Shown here one piece after another: positions 43,517-54,825 of a DNA stretch of 64,000 nt (positions within the stretch are counted from its first letter, which is position 1; each line of letters starts with the position of its first letter). The notes beneath the pieces are model-generated. The model saw only the letters and a list, made by a program, of their open reading frames with translations, was not told where the DNA came from and did no database searches. The stretch is from Alternaria dauci (lineage: Eukaryota; Ascomycota; Dothideomycetes; Pleosporales; Pleosporaceae). Made by a program: the position numbers and the translations under genes. The DNA lies in assembly GCF_042100115.1 (NCBI RefSeq), contig NC_091272.1, positions 6,200,001-6,264,000 of the forward strand. Reading direction: 5' to 3'.

Positions 43517-45465
43517 TCACAGTTCTGACAATGGTGAGTCAAGAATCGCTGCAATTGCAGTATCGTGGTCATGATCACGCGTCGCTGCAAAGATTTGTTC
43601 CCATTTTGTCTTCGTGTCAATCTTTACACAGCCAGTCAGAGTTACCTTTACTTTCTCTTTCTTACATTTGTCCTTCAGGAAAGGGTAGGCAAAGGTACAG
43701 ATCCAGTCAATGATAGTCCGCTGACAGCAGACGTATGGATATTTGTGAGGATACCACCAAGCTCGTCCCCAAGGGCTACCTTCATACCCATTGTCGAGGC
43801 CTCGAAATCGAAGTTGTAGGTCCCTGAGGTTTTGGAGATTATCGAAGGAGGATCCACGCGACTTGGAAGCTGTTACGGACAGGTAGGGTTCGTCATCCGA
43901 GATCTCTACACCCAAGAAGTTGAACCAGCCAACGTTCGTAAAGGCCAATTCTACTTTACTCAGATATTTGTAGGTCATGGCTGATCCAGGTCGAGAATTA
44001 ATGGCCGTGTGGAAGATACCGGGGTCCGAAGAAACAGTTATACAAGAGTTCCCAACCAGTGTGCAGCACTTCGTCCCGCATCCACGAGCTAACGAGCAAA
44101 AGTTCCAAAGCCGGCTCGTATACAAAGGAACGGGCTTCTGGTACGTGTGGCACACTCATCTGCGCTAGGACTCTAACACTTAGAGCATCGCGGAAGATCC
44201 ATCTGTTGTAACCCATGCCGAGAGTAAGACGACCAGTTAGGCGGGGGGTAGCAACCTCTCTGCTGTATCTGGAGTCTCGGGTACTCATTGGATATACTTC
44301 GCCGCCGAGAGCGCACCGGTATATCGACGTTCGGATCTCGCCAGGAAGATCCTCGAAACGACGCTTGCTGCCCGAGTACTTCCACCATTCGAATTGAAGG
44401 CTATAACCAGTCCTACCAATCCAGTTTGGCAAGGGAGGGGACACCTTTTCAAGCCAGTCACCAAATAGCAGCCACTTTCCTTCATGTGATTCGAAGATGT
44501 GGATAGTCTCGGCAGTCGGTGGTGAGCCATTAGGTAGAATGGTGATCCACTCCGCGTTTTCCTCGTCGCATATCCGGTTTTTCCAAAAGCAACGTAGCAT
44601 CTTCGCTTTCAAGTAGTAGCACTTGATATCGAAGAGGTTCATATGTGGTGGCCAAAGCGGAGGCGCATCGTCGACGGGTCGGATTCCATGATTGGTTGCA
44701 AGGACAGAGAAATTATTCTTCTTCTTGGTCTTGAGGATGTGGTATATTGCGGCGAGTACAGGATCATTGTGATGCCAACCGTTGTTGAACTCGAGAGTGG
44801 TTTCGCTTGTGTAGCGGCCGACTTGTCCATCCTTTGGGCATTGCATCATCTCGAGTGAGTCGGTAATGATGTCGTCACTTGCGTTGGGAAGGACCAAATT
44901 TGCCTTTCGAGGACGCTCTGCAAGATTACCAGCTGGAGAGTGGAATATGGAGAGACGGCTGAGAAGAAAGCTCGGCGCCGTAGCATTGAGCTTCGAGGAC
45001 TTGACGGGCACGAACTTTGGCGCTGTGGCGTCAAGTTTCGGGCTTTCGAGGCTGCCAATGTGTCCACGTTGGTCTTCAGGGGTGAAATGCCAAGTGGGTG
45101 GATCCAAAGGGGTCATGAAAGACTGGGAAAAGCTGTCTTCGTATCGCTGAGATAAATCGTGGTGTTGGGTCTCTGTGGTTAGAGCAGCAGTCTCGATTCC
45201 GCTCGCGTATCGGAGAGGCGCATAGCCCCTATAGCCGGCGAACACTTGGCCACAAGGAACCCAGGGATCATAGGGTACAAACAGCAGTGCTCGAGAAGGG
45301 GTTGACTTCAGCTACGCCGTAGTCTTCGGCGTTCTGAGAGTCGCGAGCAGACTTAGAGGCAACAGAGGTGGAATTGAAAGGAGCGATCTCGGATGCTGCT
45401 TCGGAATTTGGTAGTTGTACTTCGGGTTGGAAAGTTCCTTCAAGAGAGAAGTCCGAGATTATATA
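43517..45465 (-). pseudogene. Frameshifted gene related to 2EXR/F-box-like fungal family
   Basis: Three overlapping minus-strand frames carry one continuous protein. Frame 1 covers 45,465-about 45,290 (FSLEGTFQPEVQLPNSE ... EVNPFSSTA). Frame 2 covers about 45,290-44,025 (VPYDPWVPCGQVFAGYRGY ... EDLPGEIRTSIYRCALGG ... LLLVSSWMRDEVLHTGWELLYNCFF). Frame 3 covers about 44,025-43,517 (IFHTAINSRPGSAMTYKYLSKVELAFTNVGWFNFLGVEI ... TIIDWICTFAYPFLKDK). LPGEIRxxIY and LLVSxxMRDEVL are hallmarks of the 2EXR-type family. The second switch coincides with a G4 run at 44,021-44,024. The first frame has no ATG. A poor intron could explain one switch but not both, so I call it a pseudogene; assembly errors are possible. 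Confidence 0.55.
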
Positions 45466-46254
45466 CTAGGAAGGGGTAGCTAGCGCCAGAAAAAGGCAGC
45501 TGCTCCCTGAATTGCCCTGCAGGAAGTACTGTTTGGAAGTGTAGTAGACTGAACAAAGGGTCTACCGCTATCTTACACTCTCGAGAACTCCACCAAGGTC
45601 AGTGGTTTCTCTCAACGCACGGACGACGCATCGAGTTTACACAAGCTCCGTACCTCGTCGTTTGATGTTATATACTGCAAGTCGCTTGCGATTAGCAAAT
45701 CTGGAGCTCAGATCTCAACCATGGGATGGCGATGACCTATAGTCAACGACCCACTCTCAAATTCCGAATTACATATGCTCCATACGTAAAAGAGGGTCTT
45801 GAAGGGGAAGTACTGCAAACCAAAGAAGTGGAACTTGGACCCTCAGAAAGAAGTGCGACAGCCAACCTAAGACTGCAGATGTGGACATGCGAAATCAGCG
45901 AAGGTCTGACATGCAATTCGCATGGTAACAACTCATCTCAATGCCTCTTGCAAGCAAATCTCTTGCTTAAGCACTGGTCCGTGATGCGTGCGATATGCTT
46001 GCTCTTCGCTGATGCTCGAAGTTCAAATAGAAGCTGATAGAACTCGCTAATAGTACGAAGGTCTGGGAAAATTTGTGAGGTGCACCTGGATGTACTCAGT
46101 CGCAAAAATCTAGAGGAAGGCCATGAATTATGCTTAGAAGTGCTTGCTAGTTTTAGTTTGTCAAGCTTATCAGAAATGATTGCTTGGATACCTTGCATTG
46201 CTACAGTGATGTCGTTTCTTCATATACACATCCTCTACCACCTGTCTACGCCTC
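45466..46254. other. Intergenic region with one doubtful short frame
   Basis: A plus-strand frame at 45,726-46,037 (ATG, 103 codons) has no domain signal and may be chance or another relic. The rest shows nothing recognisable. HIS5 ends at 46,255. Confidence 0.3.
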
Positions 46255-47672
46255 TTAGGCGACCATATCGTTAGCCTCTTTTTCTCTCAGCTGCTCTTCC
46301 TTCTTCCCTAGCTTGCCAGAACTCTTGTGAACACCCTCCAGTACTTGCTTGATCTCTTGTAGGAAGCGGTCTACCTCCTTCTCCGTACCGACTGTTATCC
46401 TCAAGCAGCCTAGACATCCATGTTCTTTTCCTCTGAACCTTACTACTACGCCTTTCTGTTCTGCCAGACCCTCGTATACTGCCAGAGCCGTCTCGTTTGA
46501 TGGCTTGCCACCTTGATCCGCAGGCGCATCGAGTATTTGGTAGAGCAAAAAGTTCGACTCGACACCGCCGTGCAGCCGTCCGATGCCAGGAATCTTGGGT
46601 AGTTCCTCTATCAGCCTATTGCGCTGCTTGACAATAAGATCCTTGTTCTGTGTCATAACCTGCAAATGTTTGGGGCTCAGCGCTGCGCGCGCGAGCTGAC
46701 TCGTCGGGTTGGGGATATTGTACGGCGCCTTCATGTTGTTCAGAATCTTTGCGATTGCTGGATCCGCAAACGCTGCGCCTAATCGTATACCTGCAAGACC
46801 GAAGGCTTTCGACAGTGTCTGCATGACTACCAGGTTCGGCCACTCGGCGACCCACTCTGCCAGACTTGTTCCATCTGGCGAGAAGTCTATGTATGCTTCG
46901 TCTACCACGACCACACCATTCCATTGGTGTTCTAGTATCTTTTGTATATCCTCCTTCTTGAGTAGCTTTCCGGTCGGGTTACCTGGCGAACACAGATACG
47001 CCAACTTGATGCTCTTGTCCTCATCCATCGCCTTTAGAATCGCGGGTACGTCGAGATCGAAGCTTGGTGTTTGTAGGGGAATCTTGGCCAGGGCGACATC
47101 GTTGACCTGTGCAGAGACGCTGTACATGCCGTATGTGGGCGGACATGTCAGAATCTTCTCCTTGCCGGGAATGCAAAAGGCGCGAATAAGGGCGTCGATC
47201 GCTTCGTCTGAGCCGACACCAACGAAGAGATTGGCGGGCGTGATATTCTTCGGGGTGTGGCTATGGGTATTTCGGAGGTTGCAGAGGAGTTGCTTGAGTT
47301 CTTCTTGGTGACTGAATAGCCCGTTAGCATACTGCAATGCAAATTGTCGCGACCTGCATACGGATCTGGGTATCGGTTCAGGCCAAGCAAATCGACATCA
47401 ACTGCGGAGGATGAGTCTGAAGCGCCATTGACATTCGCGCCAGGCAGCTTTCCATTGCCATTTAACGCTAGTCCTGGACCATAAGCGTTCTCGTTTGCGT
47501 CGAGGAGGATGTTGGTGCCGTCATCTTTGTAGTCGCTACGCGTCGTGAGCACGGTACCTCGATAAGAGTCATTGATATTCACCTACTCGCGCGCGCATCG
47601 GTATGGCTCCAATGCGAGGATGTTGGATCGCGTGCATTTCTGCAGATCAAACGCCGTGTTTTTTGCGACCAT
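46255..47672 (-). CDS. HIS5: Histidinol-phosphate aminotransferase
   Basis: Three exons, 47672..47587, 47535..47362 and 47311..46255, with 51- and 50-nt introns give 438 residues. The start is the ATG at 47,672: the first exon supplies the family-typical FDLQKCTRSNILALEPYRCAR, and the splice restores DDYKDDGTNILLDANENAYGP. The second splice gives NRYPDPHQEELK. It is a class I/II PLP aminotransferase making L-histidinol phosphate from imidazole-acetol phosphate, the seventh step of histidine synthesis. The PLP lysine lies in VMQTLSKAFGLAGIRLG (about K255), with CSPGNPTG and VVVDEAYIDF before it and VRFRGKEHGCLGCLRITVGT near the end. A TGACTC element lies upstream. Confidence 0.96.
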
Positions 47673-47787
47673 TTTGGGTGTTGGTGGACAGTGGACGGAG
47701 GATGGCGTGGGAGTACAGTAATGTCACGTCGAAGTTGGTGTTCGCGGGGAACTTTTTGTTTCGCGGGGCTGGACGCGGCGATGTCAG

Positions 47788-47793
47788 GAGTCA
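47788..47793 (-). promoter_or_regulatory. TGACTC element (Gcn4/CpcA-type site) upstream of HIS5
   Basis: On the minus strand TGACTC lies about 116 bp upstream of the HIS5 ATG. TGACTC is the core bound by Gcn4/CpcA bZIP activators in amino-acid starvation, and position and gene function fit. A six-base match alone is weak. Confidence 0.5.
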
Positions 47794-48360
47794 TTCATCA
47801 TCGTCCTGGCGAAGTAGGCCAGATTTAGCCATCGTTCTGATTGGAGAATGGTTTGTAATGCAGTGAGTAACAGGAATTATATTGGCGCCATTTGAATTCA
47901 AGCTTGTGGCAAGTGCAAGTCTGACGTCCCTTGCTGAACGAGACGTTAATTGGTATGCGTTACGACCAACCCCGCCAGGAGGCCCTCACATAACTCTTAA
48001 TGAAACATGGACACTATATAGGAAGCTGGCAATCTCCAATGTTATTTGGGGGTTTTGGTATGCTTTGAGAGTACATCGAGCCCCTCCTGGGTCAAGCATT
48101 CGTCAGTGGCAGGAGAAACTGCAATTGTGTTCCATCCTCTGGTCAGAATACTTCAAACGCGATACACAAGAATATGCAGAGCTCTCAATGAGATTCGATG
48201 GTTCTCGGTACAGGCTTGACTTGGGCTGGTTAGTGTTGGTCCAACTTTGCCATGTCCACTTTTCTGACCCGGTGATCGCAGAACCGTCTCACTTTCCTAT
48301 CGTAGACATCTTATTGTCTTGTCGAAAAATATGTATTTGTCTCTCTATCTTCCATCAAAG
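47794..48360. other. Intergenic region with a start-less coding-like fragment
   Basis: A plus-strand open stretch from 47,882 to within the tRNA gene reads like real protein (FELKLVASASLTSLAERD-like start, then NETWTLYRKLAISNVIWGFWYALRVHRAPPGS). It has no ATG for its first 110 codons and no recognisable family. It is probably a relic. AT-rich sequence just upstream of 48,361 would serve TFIIIB at the tRNA gene. Confidence 0.3.
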
Positions 48361-48458
48361 TCCGATATGGTCTAGTGGCTAGGATTTGCCGCTCTCATCC
48401 GCAGAGTCAGTTCACTACACAGTGCCGGCAAGGCCCGGGTTCGATTCCCGGTGTCGGA
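48361..48458 (+). tRNA. tRNA-Glu(CUC) with a 27-nt intron
   Basis: Acceptor TCCGATA pairs with TGTCGGA (one G-U). The D-arm contains box A (TGGTCTAGTGG). The anticodon stem TGCCG (48,387-48,391) pairs with CGGCA (48,426-48,430), with anticodon CTC at 48,394-48,396. The intron is 48,398-48,424, directly after position 37 as in all eukaryotic nuclear tRNA introns. The T-arm CCGGG-TTCGATT-CCCGG is perfect and contains box B. A T-rich terminator (CTTTCTTTTGTTTTTT) follows at about 48,464-48,478. Confidence 0.95.
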
Positions 48459-48796
48459 ATACCTTTCTTTTGTTTTTTGGGAGCATCCTGGAGGTGCTGG
48501 GAGAGTTTGGTTTGGCTGGAATAGCCGAATGATGATTTTTGCAGACTCGACACGCCCGGAACACGGCCTCGCCATGCAGATAGCCTACAATTACGTTCGA
48601 CATCAGGAACACATGGTTCCTAGTCGGAATACCTCTATTTTGCTCTTTTGTACCATCCCGGATGGGTTGGGGGGAGCTGGTTTGGCTGAAGTAGCAAGAA
48701 CAAGATTTTTGCAGACTCCCGAGGTTGACACGCCCGGAACACGATCTTGCCTATGCAGATAGCTCACAACTACACTCGAAATCAGGAACACGACAT
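48454..48796 (+). repeat. Tandem duplication of the tRNA-Glu 3' flank
   Basis: Two diverged copies start with TCGGAATACCT at 48,454 (the last bases of the tRNA) and 48,624. They run through GGTTTGGCTG, GATTTTTGCAGACTC, ACACGCCCGGAACACG, ATGCAGATAGC and ATCAGGAACAC, ending near 48,616 and 48,796. The period is about 170-179 bp. The second copy keeps only the tRNA tail, not the tRNA. Confidence 0.85.
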
Positions 48797-48993
48797 TTGA
48801 TCGTAGGTAATTTACTTTATCAATAAGGGGTGTGGTGGCTACTCTGTACTGGGTCGAAGCGCATTTCTCGTCTGACAAAAGTGGGACAAACACCACACTC
48901 GCATAGCCCATGGACACAAATGCAATATTCAAACTGTCAATTATTTCATTAATAGCGGGCATAGATTTCAATAACTCAAAAATGCTATATGCT

Positions 48994-50427
48994 TCATATC
49001 GCCTGTCCTGGGCGAATATCATGACGAGGGCCTTTCGTGCCGGATATGTCCGCACTCACCCAAACTGTCGTCCGCTCTCCGTGCTGCCGGCCGTCATACA
49101 CATAAACGCCCGTCTTCTTGCCCTGATCATCATACCAGCTTGGTAGGCTACCATTATTATCCGAGTGGTGGCCCGCCTGCGCGCCGTGGGCATCGCTCCG
49201 CCTGTTGCCCTGCCACTCCATCTTTATGTCTTCCTGCACGACGATGCGACGTGCCACCAGCTCCTCTTCGCTGTCTTCGTCTTCTTCAGGTGTAGAGCTT
49301 CCCCGCAAAGCTTCGCCGTTCCTTGACGGTCGCGAACCAAAGCCAGTGGCTGCCTTGTGGCTCGTCAATCTACTAGCGCTGTTGGATGCCTGATGCTTCG
49401 AGAGCATAGAGCGCGGGAGGAGGTAGGCAAGGGTAGGAGCGCAAGCCGCGACGAGACTGACGACTATCTCGACCATGATCCATGCCAGTAGAGTCGTGTA
49501 GTTCCACAGCGGATCCTTCGCCAGAGTATATTGCGAGACAAGTGTCATTACTGAGGCGATGCAAGCGATCAGACCGATAGACAGCAGGGCAAAGATGCGG
49601 ATCTTTCTCTTCCAGCTCAACTGGACTTTCCATAGTACAATAACCGGGATGGCGAGAGCAGTAAAGTCCAGAGCGAGGTTCAGGCGAAGAATGGTGTTCA
49701 TGTGATTGACGGACAAACACTTCGGTACTTTGCCCGACTCGGCAATCCGGACCAGGTTGAAACTCGCGTACGGAGGGTCGCACTTGAAGACGTTCAGAAA
49801 CAGTGCCGCGACGGTATAGGCCGCACATATGGCGAAAAATGCCCAGTTGACGTTCTTCCACAACCGCGTCGTAAGAGTCGTCAGTCGGACGTTGAACAAT
49901 GCAATGCTCATCTTGACGATTCCTACATAGACGTAGAATACAGTGGCGGCTGTGGGCGCGAGCTACATATCAACATTAGTCATGGGTAACAGCGGGCCAT
50001 TCGGATCATCCTAACTCACATATTTGTAATGGAAATATTCTTGATATGTGATGTCGTAAAAGTGCTTGCCCGCTCCGCCATGCTGAACCATGGCGATTTG
50101 AAGCGCTGGGTACGCCATTGAGAGGAGGTACGCCGGAATGATGAGCCAGTCATCGGCACCGAAACGGACCCCATGGACGAACAATCGAATACCCAGTCTT
50201 AGAAAGGTAACCAGCGTGAGGACGACCATACACACTGACAGTGCGATTATGACGGCTGGACCTCTGGTCTCAAAGTGGTAGTTCTCCGTTGGGCGAAAAG
50301 GTGGGAGCGTGACTCCATCTTTGGGGTCTCTGATATCAGGCGTAAGACCAGTGAGCAGCAGCAATCCTGCAGCGATTTGTTCGTCGAGTTCGTTGGCTGG
50401 CGGTGTGTTGAAATAGGCAGATGACAT
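48994..50427 (-). CDS. Rhodopsin-domain (PTH11-related) integral membrane protein
   Basis: Two exons, 50427..50020 and 49962..48994, with a 57-nt intron (GTGAGT, ACTAAT branch, GTAG) give 458 residues. Seven hydrophobic helices are visible from about residue 57 to 315 (AVIIALSVCMVVLTLVTFLRL; DDWLIIPAYLLSMAYPALQIA; APTAATVFYVYVGIVKMSIALF; WAFFAICAAYTVAALFLNVF; LDFTALAIPVIVLWKVQL; IFALLSIGLIACIASVMTLV; LAWIMVEIVVSLVAACAPTL). These helices, the DDW and the CxP...C loop pattern (CDPPYAS ... KCLSVNHMN) match the fungal rhodopsin domain seen in PTH11-like receptors. No CFEM domain precedes it. The cytoplasmic tail of about 140 residues is acidic/Ser-rich. Ligand and role are unknown. Confidence 0.85.
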
Positions 50428-51776
50428 TATGCTGTGATTATGCTGGCTCGGCCTGGCGATACCGTATGGTAGGGCAGCACATGGACTTGAGGCGATTCAG
50501 AGAGATCGACAAAAAAAAAACATCAATCGGAGGTTTGGACTTGACTGTCCTTAAGATCCCGCTCAGTCGATTGCCTTGTTTGAGAAGAAAGCAGCTACAC
50601 TACCTCCGGACTACCGGTATGGCACGAGCAGGGTTGTCGTGTAAACGAGGAGCGGGAGGCGCAGACGGGAACCCCAATAAGAAGGTAACTGGCATCACCC
50701 CTCCACGCATTCACCACCTGCGTTGACGCGCTCATTTCCACGTGGAAAACCTCCTAATTTTTGACAGCAACCTTGTCGCGTGGAGCCGTTGCTGAGAGAA
50801 CCGAAGTTTCTAGTGGACTTGATGATTATGGGAAGATTGGGAGTTGCCACTAGAAAAATTGGGTGGAGGATCAGCGGGCCTGAAGAGTGCCGACCTTGGA
50901 ACACTCACGTTCGGGGTGAGGCTTTTGACCGAGATAAGACCATGAAAGGAGTGTCCCGTGGGCTCTGGTGGGTTAGATTTTTATTAGGACGCATCGTCTG
51001 ATTAGCATGCCCGTAAGCATGTCCCACGAGATAGGAGCATGCATGGCGCGATACCTCGGCACTTTGTGTAGGATAGATAGGTATGGAGTCGAAAAGACGA
51101 TTGCTTCCCGCTCTGTCAGCGGGAACTCTTCTCCATTCTGCGTGCAAGGCGTCCTGGTGTGCGGGAGTCGGCTCCACCGGAGCTCTCTTGCTTAGGGGGC
51201 AGGGGGGCTGGCACGCAGGTACTCAGAAGGCATGGAGCTACTCCGGAGTATTCCGTAGAAACGGGAGGCGAAACGACGCTGGTGGCCTGTGCGCCTGTGC
51301 ATTCCAACGCAAATGGTCAGCCTCTTCGTATTCATGCCACCGAGAGCGTGAACACCCAATCGACGGCAATGGGGACAGGGTCTTTGATCGGTATCTCGAT
51401 TTCGCAGACTGGGCACGCAGATCCGTGCGGACACTACAGAGGACAACAGACTTTTGGGCCTAAGAGAAGATCGGATCCTCCGGGGACCGGACGATGAAAA
51501 TGGCAGCTTGAGACCGCTCCGCGAGGCCGCTTGCGGTAACTAATGTCCGCCACTTACAGGAGCGCGCCCTCCAAGCTAGAAGCGCGTGCAAGCTGCCGAC
51601 TTAGCTGCGCAAACCTCTTCCACAATCAATTAGGTATAGAAGGATAGGCAGCGGACGCGTCAGTAGGAAAATTTTTGGCTTAAGCTTTTCTTTCCCTTCT
51701 TCCATCGGCCTTTCTATCAGTAGCCAAACTCTCTCGGTCGCGCCATTCGTTTCAAGCATTGTGATTTCACGTGGTC
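50428..51776. other. Divergent intergenic region
   Basis: This 1.35-kb region lies between the rhodopsin-domain gene (minus) and the secreted hydrolase (plus). It includes an A10 run (50,512-50,521) and a CT-rich leader before 51,777. Frames near 51,083-51,497 have no domain signal. No RNA gene is seen. Confidence 0.4.
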
Positions 51777-52997
51777 ATGTATTCACGTACCATTCTCTCG
51801 GGTCTGCTGTTGCAAGCATTGCCCTTTTTGACTGCAGCAGCCGATTGCACTGGTGTCAAGGCCATCAGCCCGCAATGTAGCAGCCAAGAATCTGCGTACA
51901 AGCGAGACGTCTTCTACGTCGGCGGTGGCTATGTCGCGTCCGGCATCCCAGGCCAGCAGATGTGGGGCGACCAGCTCTATGTCGAGAAGCTGTCGCCTGC
52001 CAGCAAGGTCAACAAGCCTTACCCAATGGTCTTCGTCTCTGCGGGTGTCAACACAGGCTCAGAGTGGCTGAACACGCCCGATAATCGCAAGGGGTGGGCT
52101 TCCTACTACCTCGACCAAGGCTACCAGGTCTACATTGTAGACATCGCTGCCAATGGCCGAAGTGGCCAGCAGCTTGTCTCCAAGTACCCTCTGCGCATTG
52201 GTTCCACAGACATCATCAACGAGCAAGGCTTCACAGCTCCCGAAAACTACGACCAGTACCCACAAGCAAACCTCCATACCCAGTGGCCCGGCAATGGATC
52301 TCGTGGAGATGCCGTTTTTGACGCCTTCACCGCCGCCAACATTCCCATCTCTTCGTCCAATGTGAACGTGGAGAACACTATGCGCGCATCTGGCTGCCAG
52401 CTTCTCAGCATGATTGGCCAGTCATACACCGTCTGCCATTCTGCTGGTTGCACTTACACAGCCATCTGGTCAGACGCATGCCCAGATCTGCTGCGCGCCA
52501 ACATCAACATTGAGCCTGGCAACATTCCGTTCACATCTCTAATCGGAAACACGACCTTCCCTGGCGTTGGTCGCACCGCCGCTCGGCCTTGTGGTCTCAC
52601 ATATACTCCGCTGCAATTCGATCCACCAGTCACAGACTGCTCGGCTATCACGACCGCTGAAGTTGGTCCCGACGACCTGGCCAAGCGCTCCTGCATCCTC
52701 CAGACTGGCACCATCCACAAGCTTACCCAGGTTGGTAAAGTGCCTTACATCATGATCACCGGCGAGGCTAGCCCGCATATCACGTACGATCACTGCTTCG
52801 TCGAGTACTTCAAGCAGATGGGCATCACCAACTACCAGTGGATCAAGCTTGCCGATATCGGCATCAAGGGCAACGGTCACTTCATGTTCTTGGAGAAGAA
52901 CAACCAGGCTATCGCCGCGGCGATCAACTACGGTCTCGCAAAACTGGACAAAAGCCCAGCTGCCCCAGGCCACCCAAGTCTTCCCATCACTGCATGA
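51777..52997 (+). CDS. Secreted alpha/beta-hydrolase (esterase/lipase-like)
   Basis: Single exon, 406 residues, from the ATG at 51,777 with a signal peptide of about 21 residues (LLLQALPFLTAAA). Fold landmarks are PYPMVFVSAGVNTGSEWLN (oxyanion region), YYLDQGYQVYIVDIAANGRSG and the nucleophile elbow CHSAG (Ser222, a GxSxG variant with Cys first). A late His in KGNGHFMFLEKNNQ closes the triad. Several Cys suggest disulphides in an extracellular enzyme. The family is widespread in plant-associated ascomycetes; the natural substrate is unknown. No toxin or metabolite cluster surrounds it. Confidence 0.85.
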   Translation: MYSRTILSGLLLQALPFLTAAADCTGVKAISPQCSSQESAYKRDVFYVGGGYVASGIPGQQMWGDQLYVEKLSPASKVNKPYPMVFVSAGVNTGSEWLNTPDNRKGWASYYLDQGYQVYIVDIAANGRSGQQLVSKYPLRIGSTDIINEQGFTAPENYDQYPQANLHTQWPGNGSRGDAVFDAFTAANIPISSSNVNVENTMRASGCQLLSMIGQSYTVCHSAGCTYTAIWSDACPDLLRANINIEPGNIPFTSLIGNTTFPGVGRTAARPCGLTYTPLQFDPPVTDCSAITTAEVGPDDLAKRSCILQTGTIHKLTQVGKVPYIMITGEASPHITYDHCFVEYFKQMGITNYQWIKLADIGIKGNGHFMFLEKNNQAIAAAINYGLAKLDKSPAAPGHPSLPITA

Positions 52998-53191
52998 GGA
53001 GAGGCGTAGCTTGCTACGAATGGCAATGGCGAATCTAATCCCGAATGTTATATGGACGGCCTATTAAACCCAAAAATCAAGTAGACAGTAATATCTAAAG
53101 TAATTATGCATCACGGACCGATCTCGCACAAGTCATGGACGTGGACAATTCATCAGTATATAAAAAAAGCATCGCTGCGTTACATCATCAC

Positions 53192-54825
53192 TCAAGCCAA
53201 CGCACCCATCGGGTCCCACAGCTCCAGCATCCTCGGCTTCTGCTCCAGCACCTTCTTGACCGATGAGCTGACGACGCTAGGATCAACGACCGCCTGGTAC
53301 ACAAACTCATCCATCCAAGCATCACTCATGACAAAGTAGCCCTTGTCACCCACACGATCGCTCCACGAGTTCTCCACCCTCCAGCGGACAGGCTTACCAT
53401 CGACAACATGCACAGCCGTCAGAACCATAGCATGCGTCATCTGGCTCTCACCAGTTTGCAGACGCTCCGCCTTGGACATGCCGAGCTTGATGTTGAAGCC
53501 CAGCTCATACTCGAAGAGATCTGTGTCCATGATGCCCTTTGTAGAATCAGAATACTTGCCCACGTCTGAGCCAAAGAAGACGGGCATGCCACGCTTCAGC
53601 ATGGCAATACAGGCATCTTTGATCGTCTTCATATCGACGTTGACATACGTCACCGGTCGGCCGTTCCAGACGTTGCCGAGTCGCTTCACGCTAAGCAGAC
53701 GGTTGTAGGGGTTACGAGGGTCGTTCACGAGCGAGAAGAGAGAATGGACGTCGGTTCCGGACAGTGCTCGTACAGTCTTGTTGTCGGAGAGTTCGTGTGC
53801 AAAAGCAGTAGGTCGCGTGCGGATAGTGCAGAACTTGCCGTCCTTGTCGTAGTACTCCCAGGTGAAGGGCTTGGTGGAGCATGGTGGAGGGCCCAGCATC
53901 AGTGTCAGGATCAGGTGGATTTCACGAAGCATCTTTTCCTTCTCTCCGGCAATGGTCGCCTTGATGGCGTCTGGTGTAGCGAGGCTGCGGGCGATGGAAC
54001 GTAGACGAACCGCGTCTTCGCGCAGCTTGGTGGTAATCAGACGGTCCATGGTCGATGAGTTGGACGCGTTGAAGGAGTCTGGGTACAGCGAATGCGGCAC
54101 GAGACCGTACTTTTGTACGAGGTTGGCCACCATATCCCATTGTCCGCCGTCACCAACGGGGCTAGCCATCAGTGCCTGAATGATTCGACTGTCAATCTCC
54201 TCATCTTTGGTGTCTAGTATGCTCTCGAGGAAGTAGTTTGCCTTCTCGATCTTGTCCCAGTAGAAGAGGTACGACTGGGAGAGCTGGAACTCGGACAGCT
54301 TGTACTTCTTCATGATAGCGACACGGAAGACGTTGGTAGATGCGAAGAGCCAGCATCTTCCGGACGAGGCTTGGTTTGTGACGGGCGAGCCCTCGAGGGG
54401 AATCTTGATGTTGAACTTCTGGGTGTCTGCGATGACAGCTGATCGGGACGAAAGCACGGCGTTGGCGGAGTTGGAGCTCAAGGCTGCGAGGGCGAGACGG
54501 TTCTACCGGAGATCAGTCATGAACGACACAAGGGGCTGTGTGTAATACCTTTGGGTCTTCCATGAGCTCCTTCTCCCACTCAGACACTGACGCGGCAGAT
54601 ACATCTTGTTGGTACTTGATGCCGGGAGTGTACTTGGGTGCTTCAACAAGTCAGATTTGATACAGTAGCATATGCAGGAAATGACATACGATCTTCTCCG
54701 CCGACAACGACGAATCCATCCTTCTCATTCATAGGTCGTTCATCCTTCATATGGAGGGCCTGGAGTCGCTCCATCAGCTTCTCGTTAACAGCAGCCTCGG
54801 ACGGTCGTGACTGGTTAGCACCCAT
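53192..54825 (-). CDS. BLH1: Bleomycin hydrolase (C1B cysteine aminopeptidase)
   Basis: Three exons, 54825..54690, 54640..54549 and 54502..53192, with 49- and 46-nt introns give 512 residues. The papain-type triad is intact: Cys126 in NQASSGRCWLFAS, His433 in QMTHAMVLTAV and Asn454 in RVENSWSD. GDGGQWDMVANLVQKYGLVP is also family-typical. These hexameric, inward-facing aminopeptidases clear peptides and homocysteine thiolactone in the cytosol. The C-terminus ends DPMGALA, the self-compartmentalising tail whose last residues sit in the active site. The first exon begins MGANQS, a good N-myristoylation site. It has a divergent promoter with the tetraspan gene. Confidence 0.95.
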
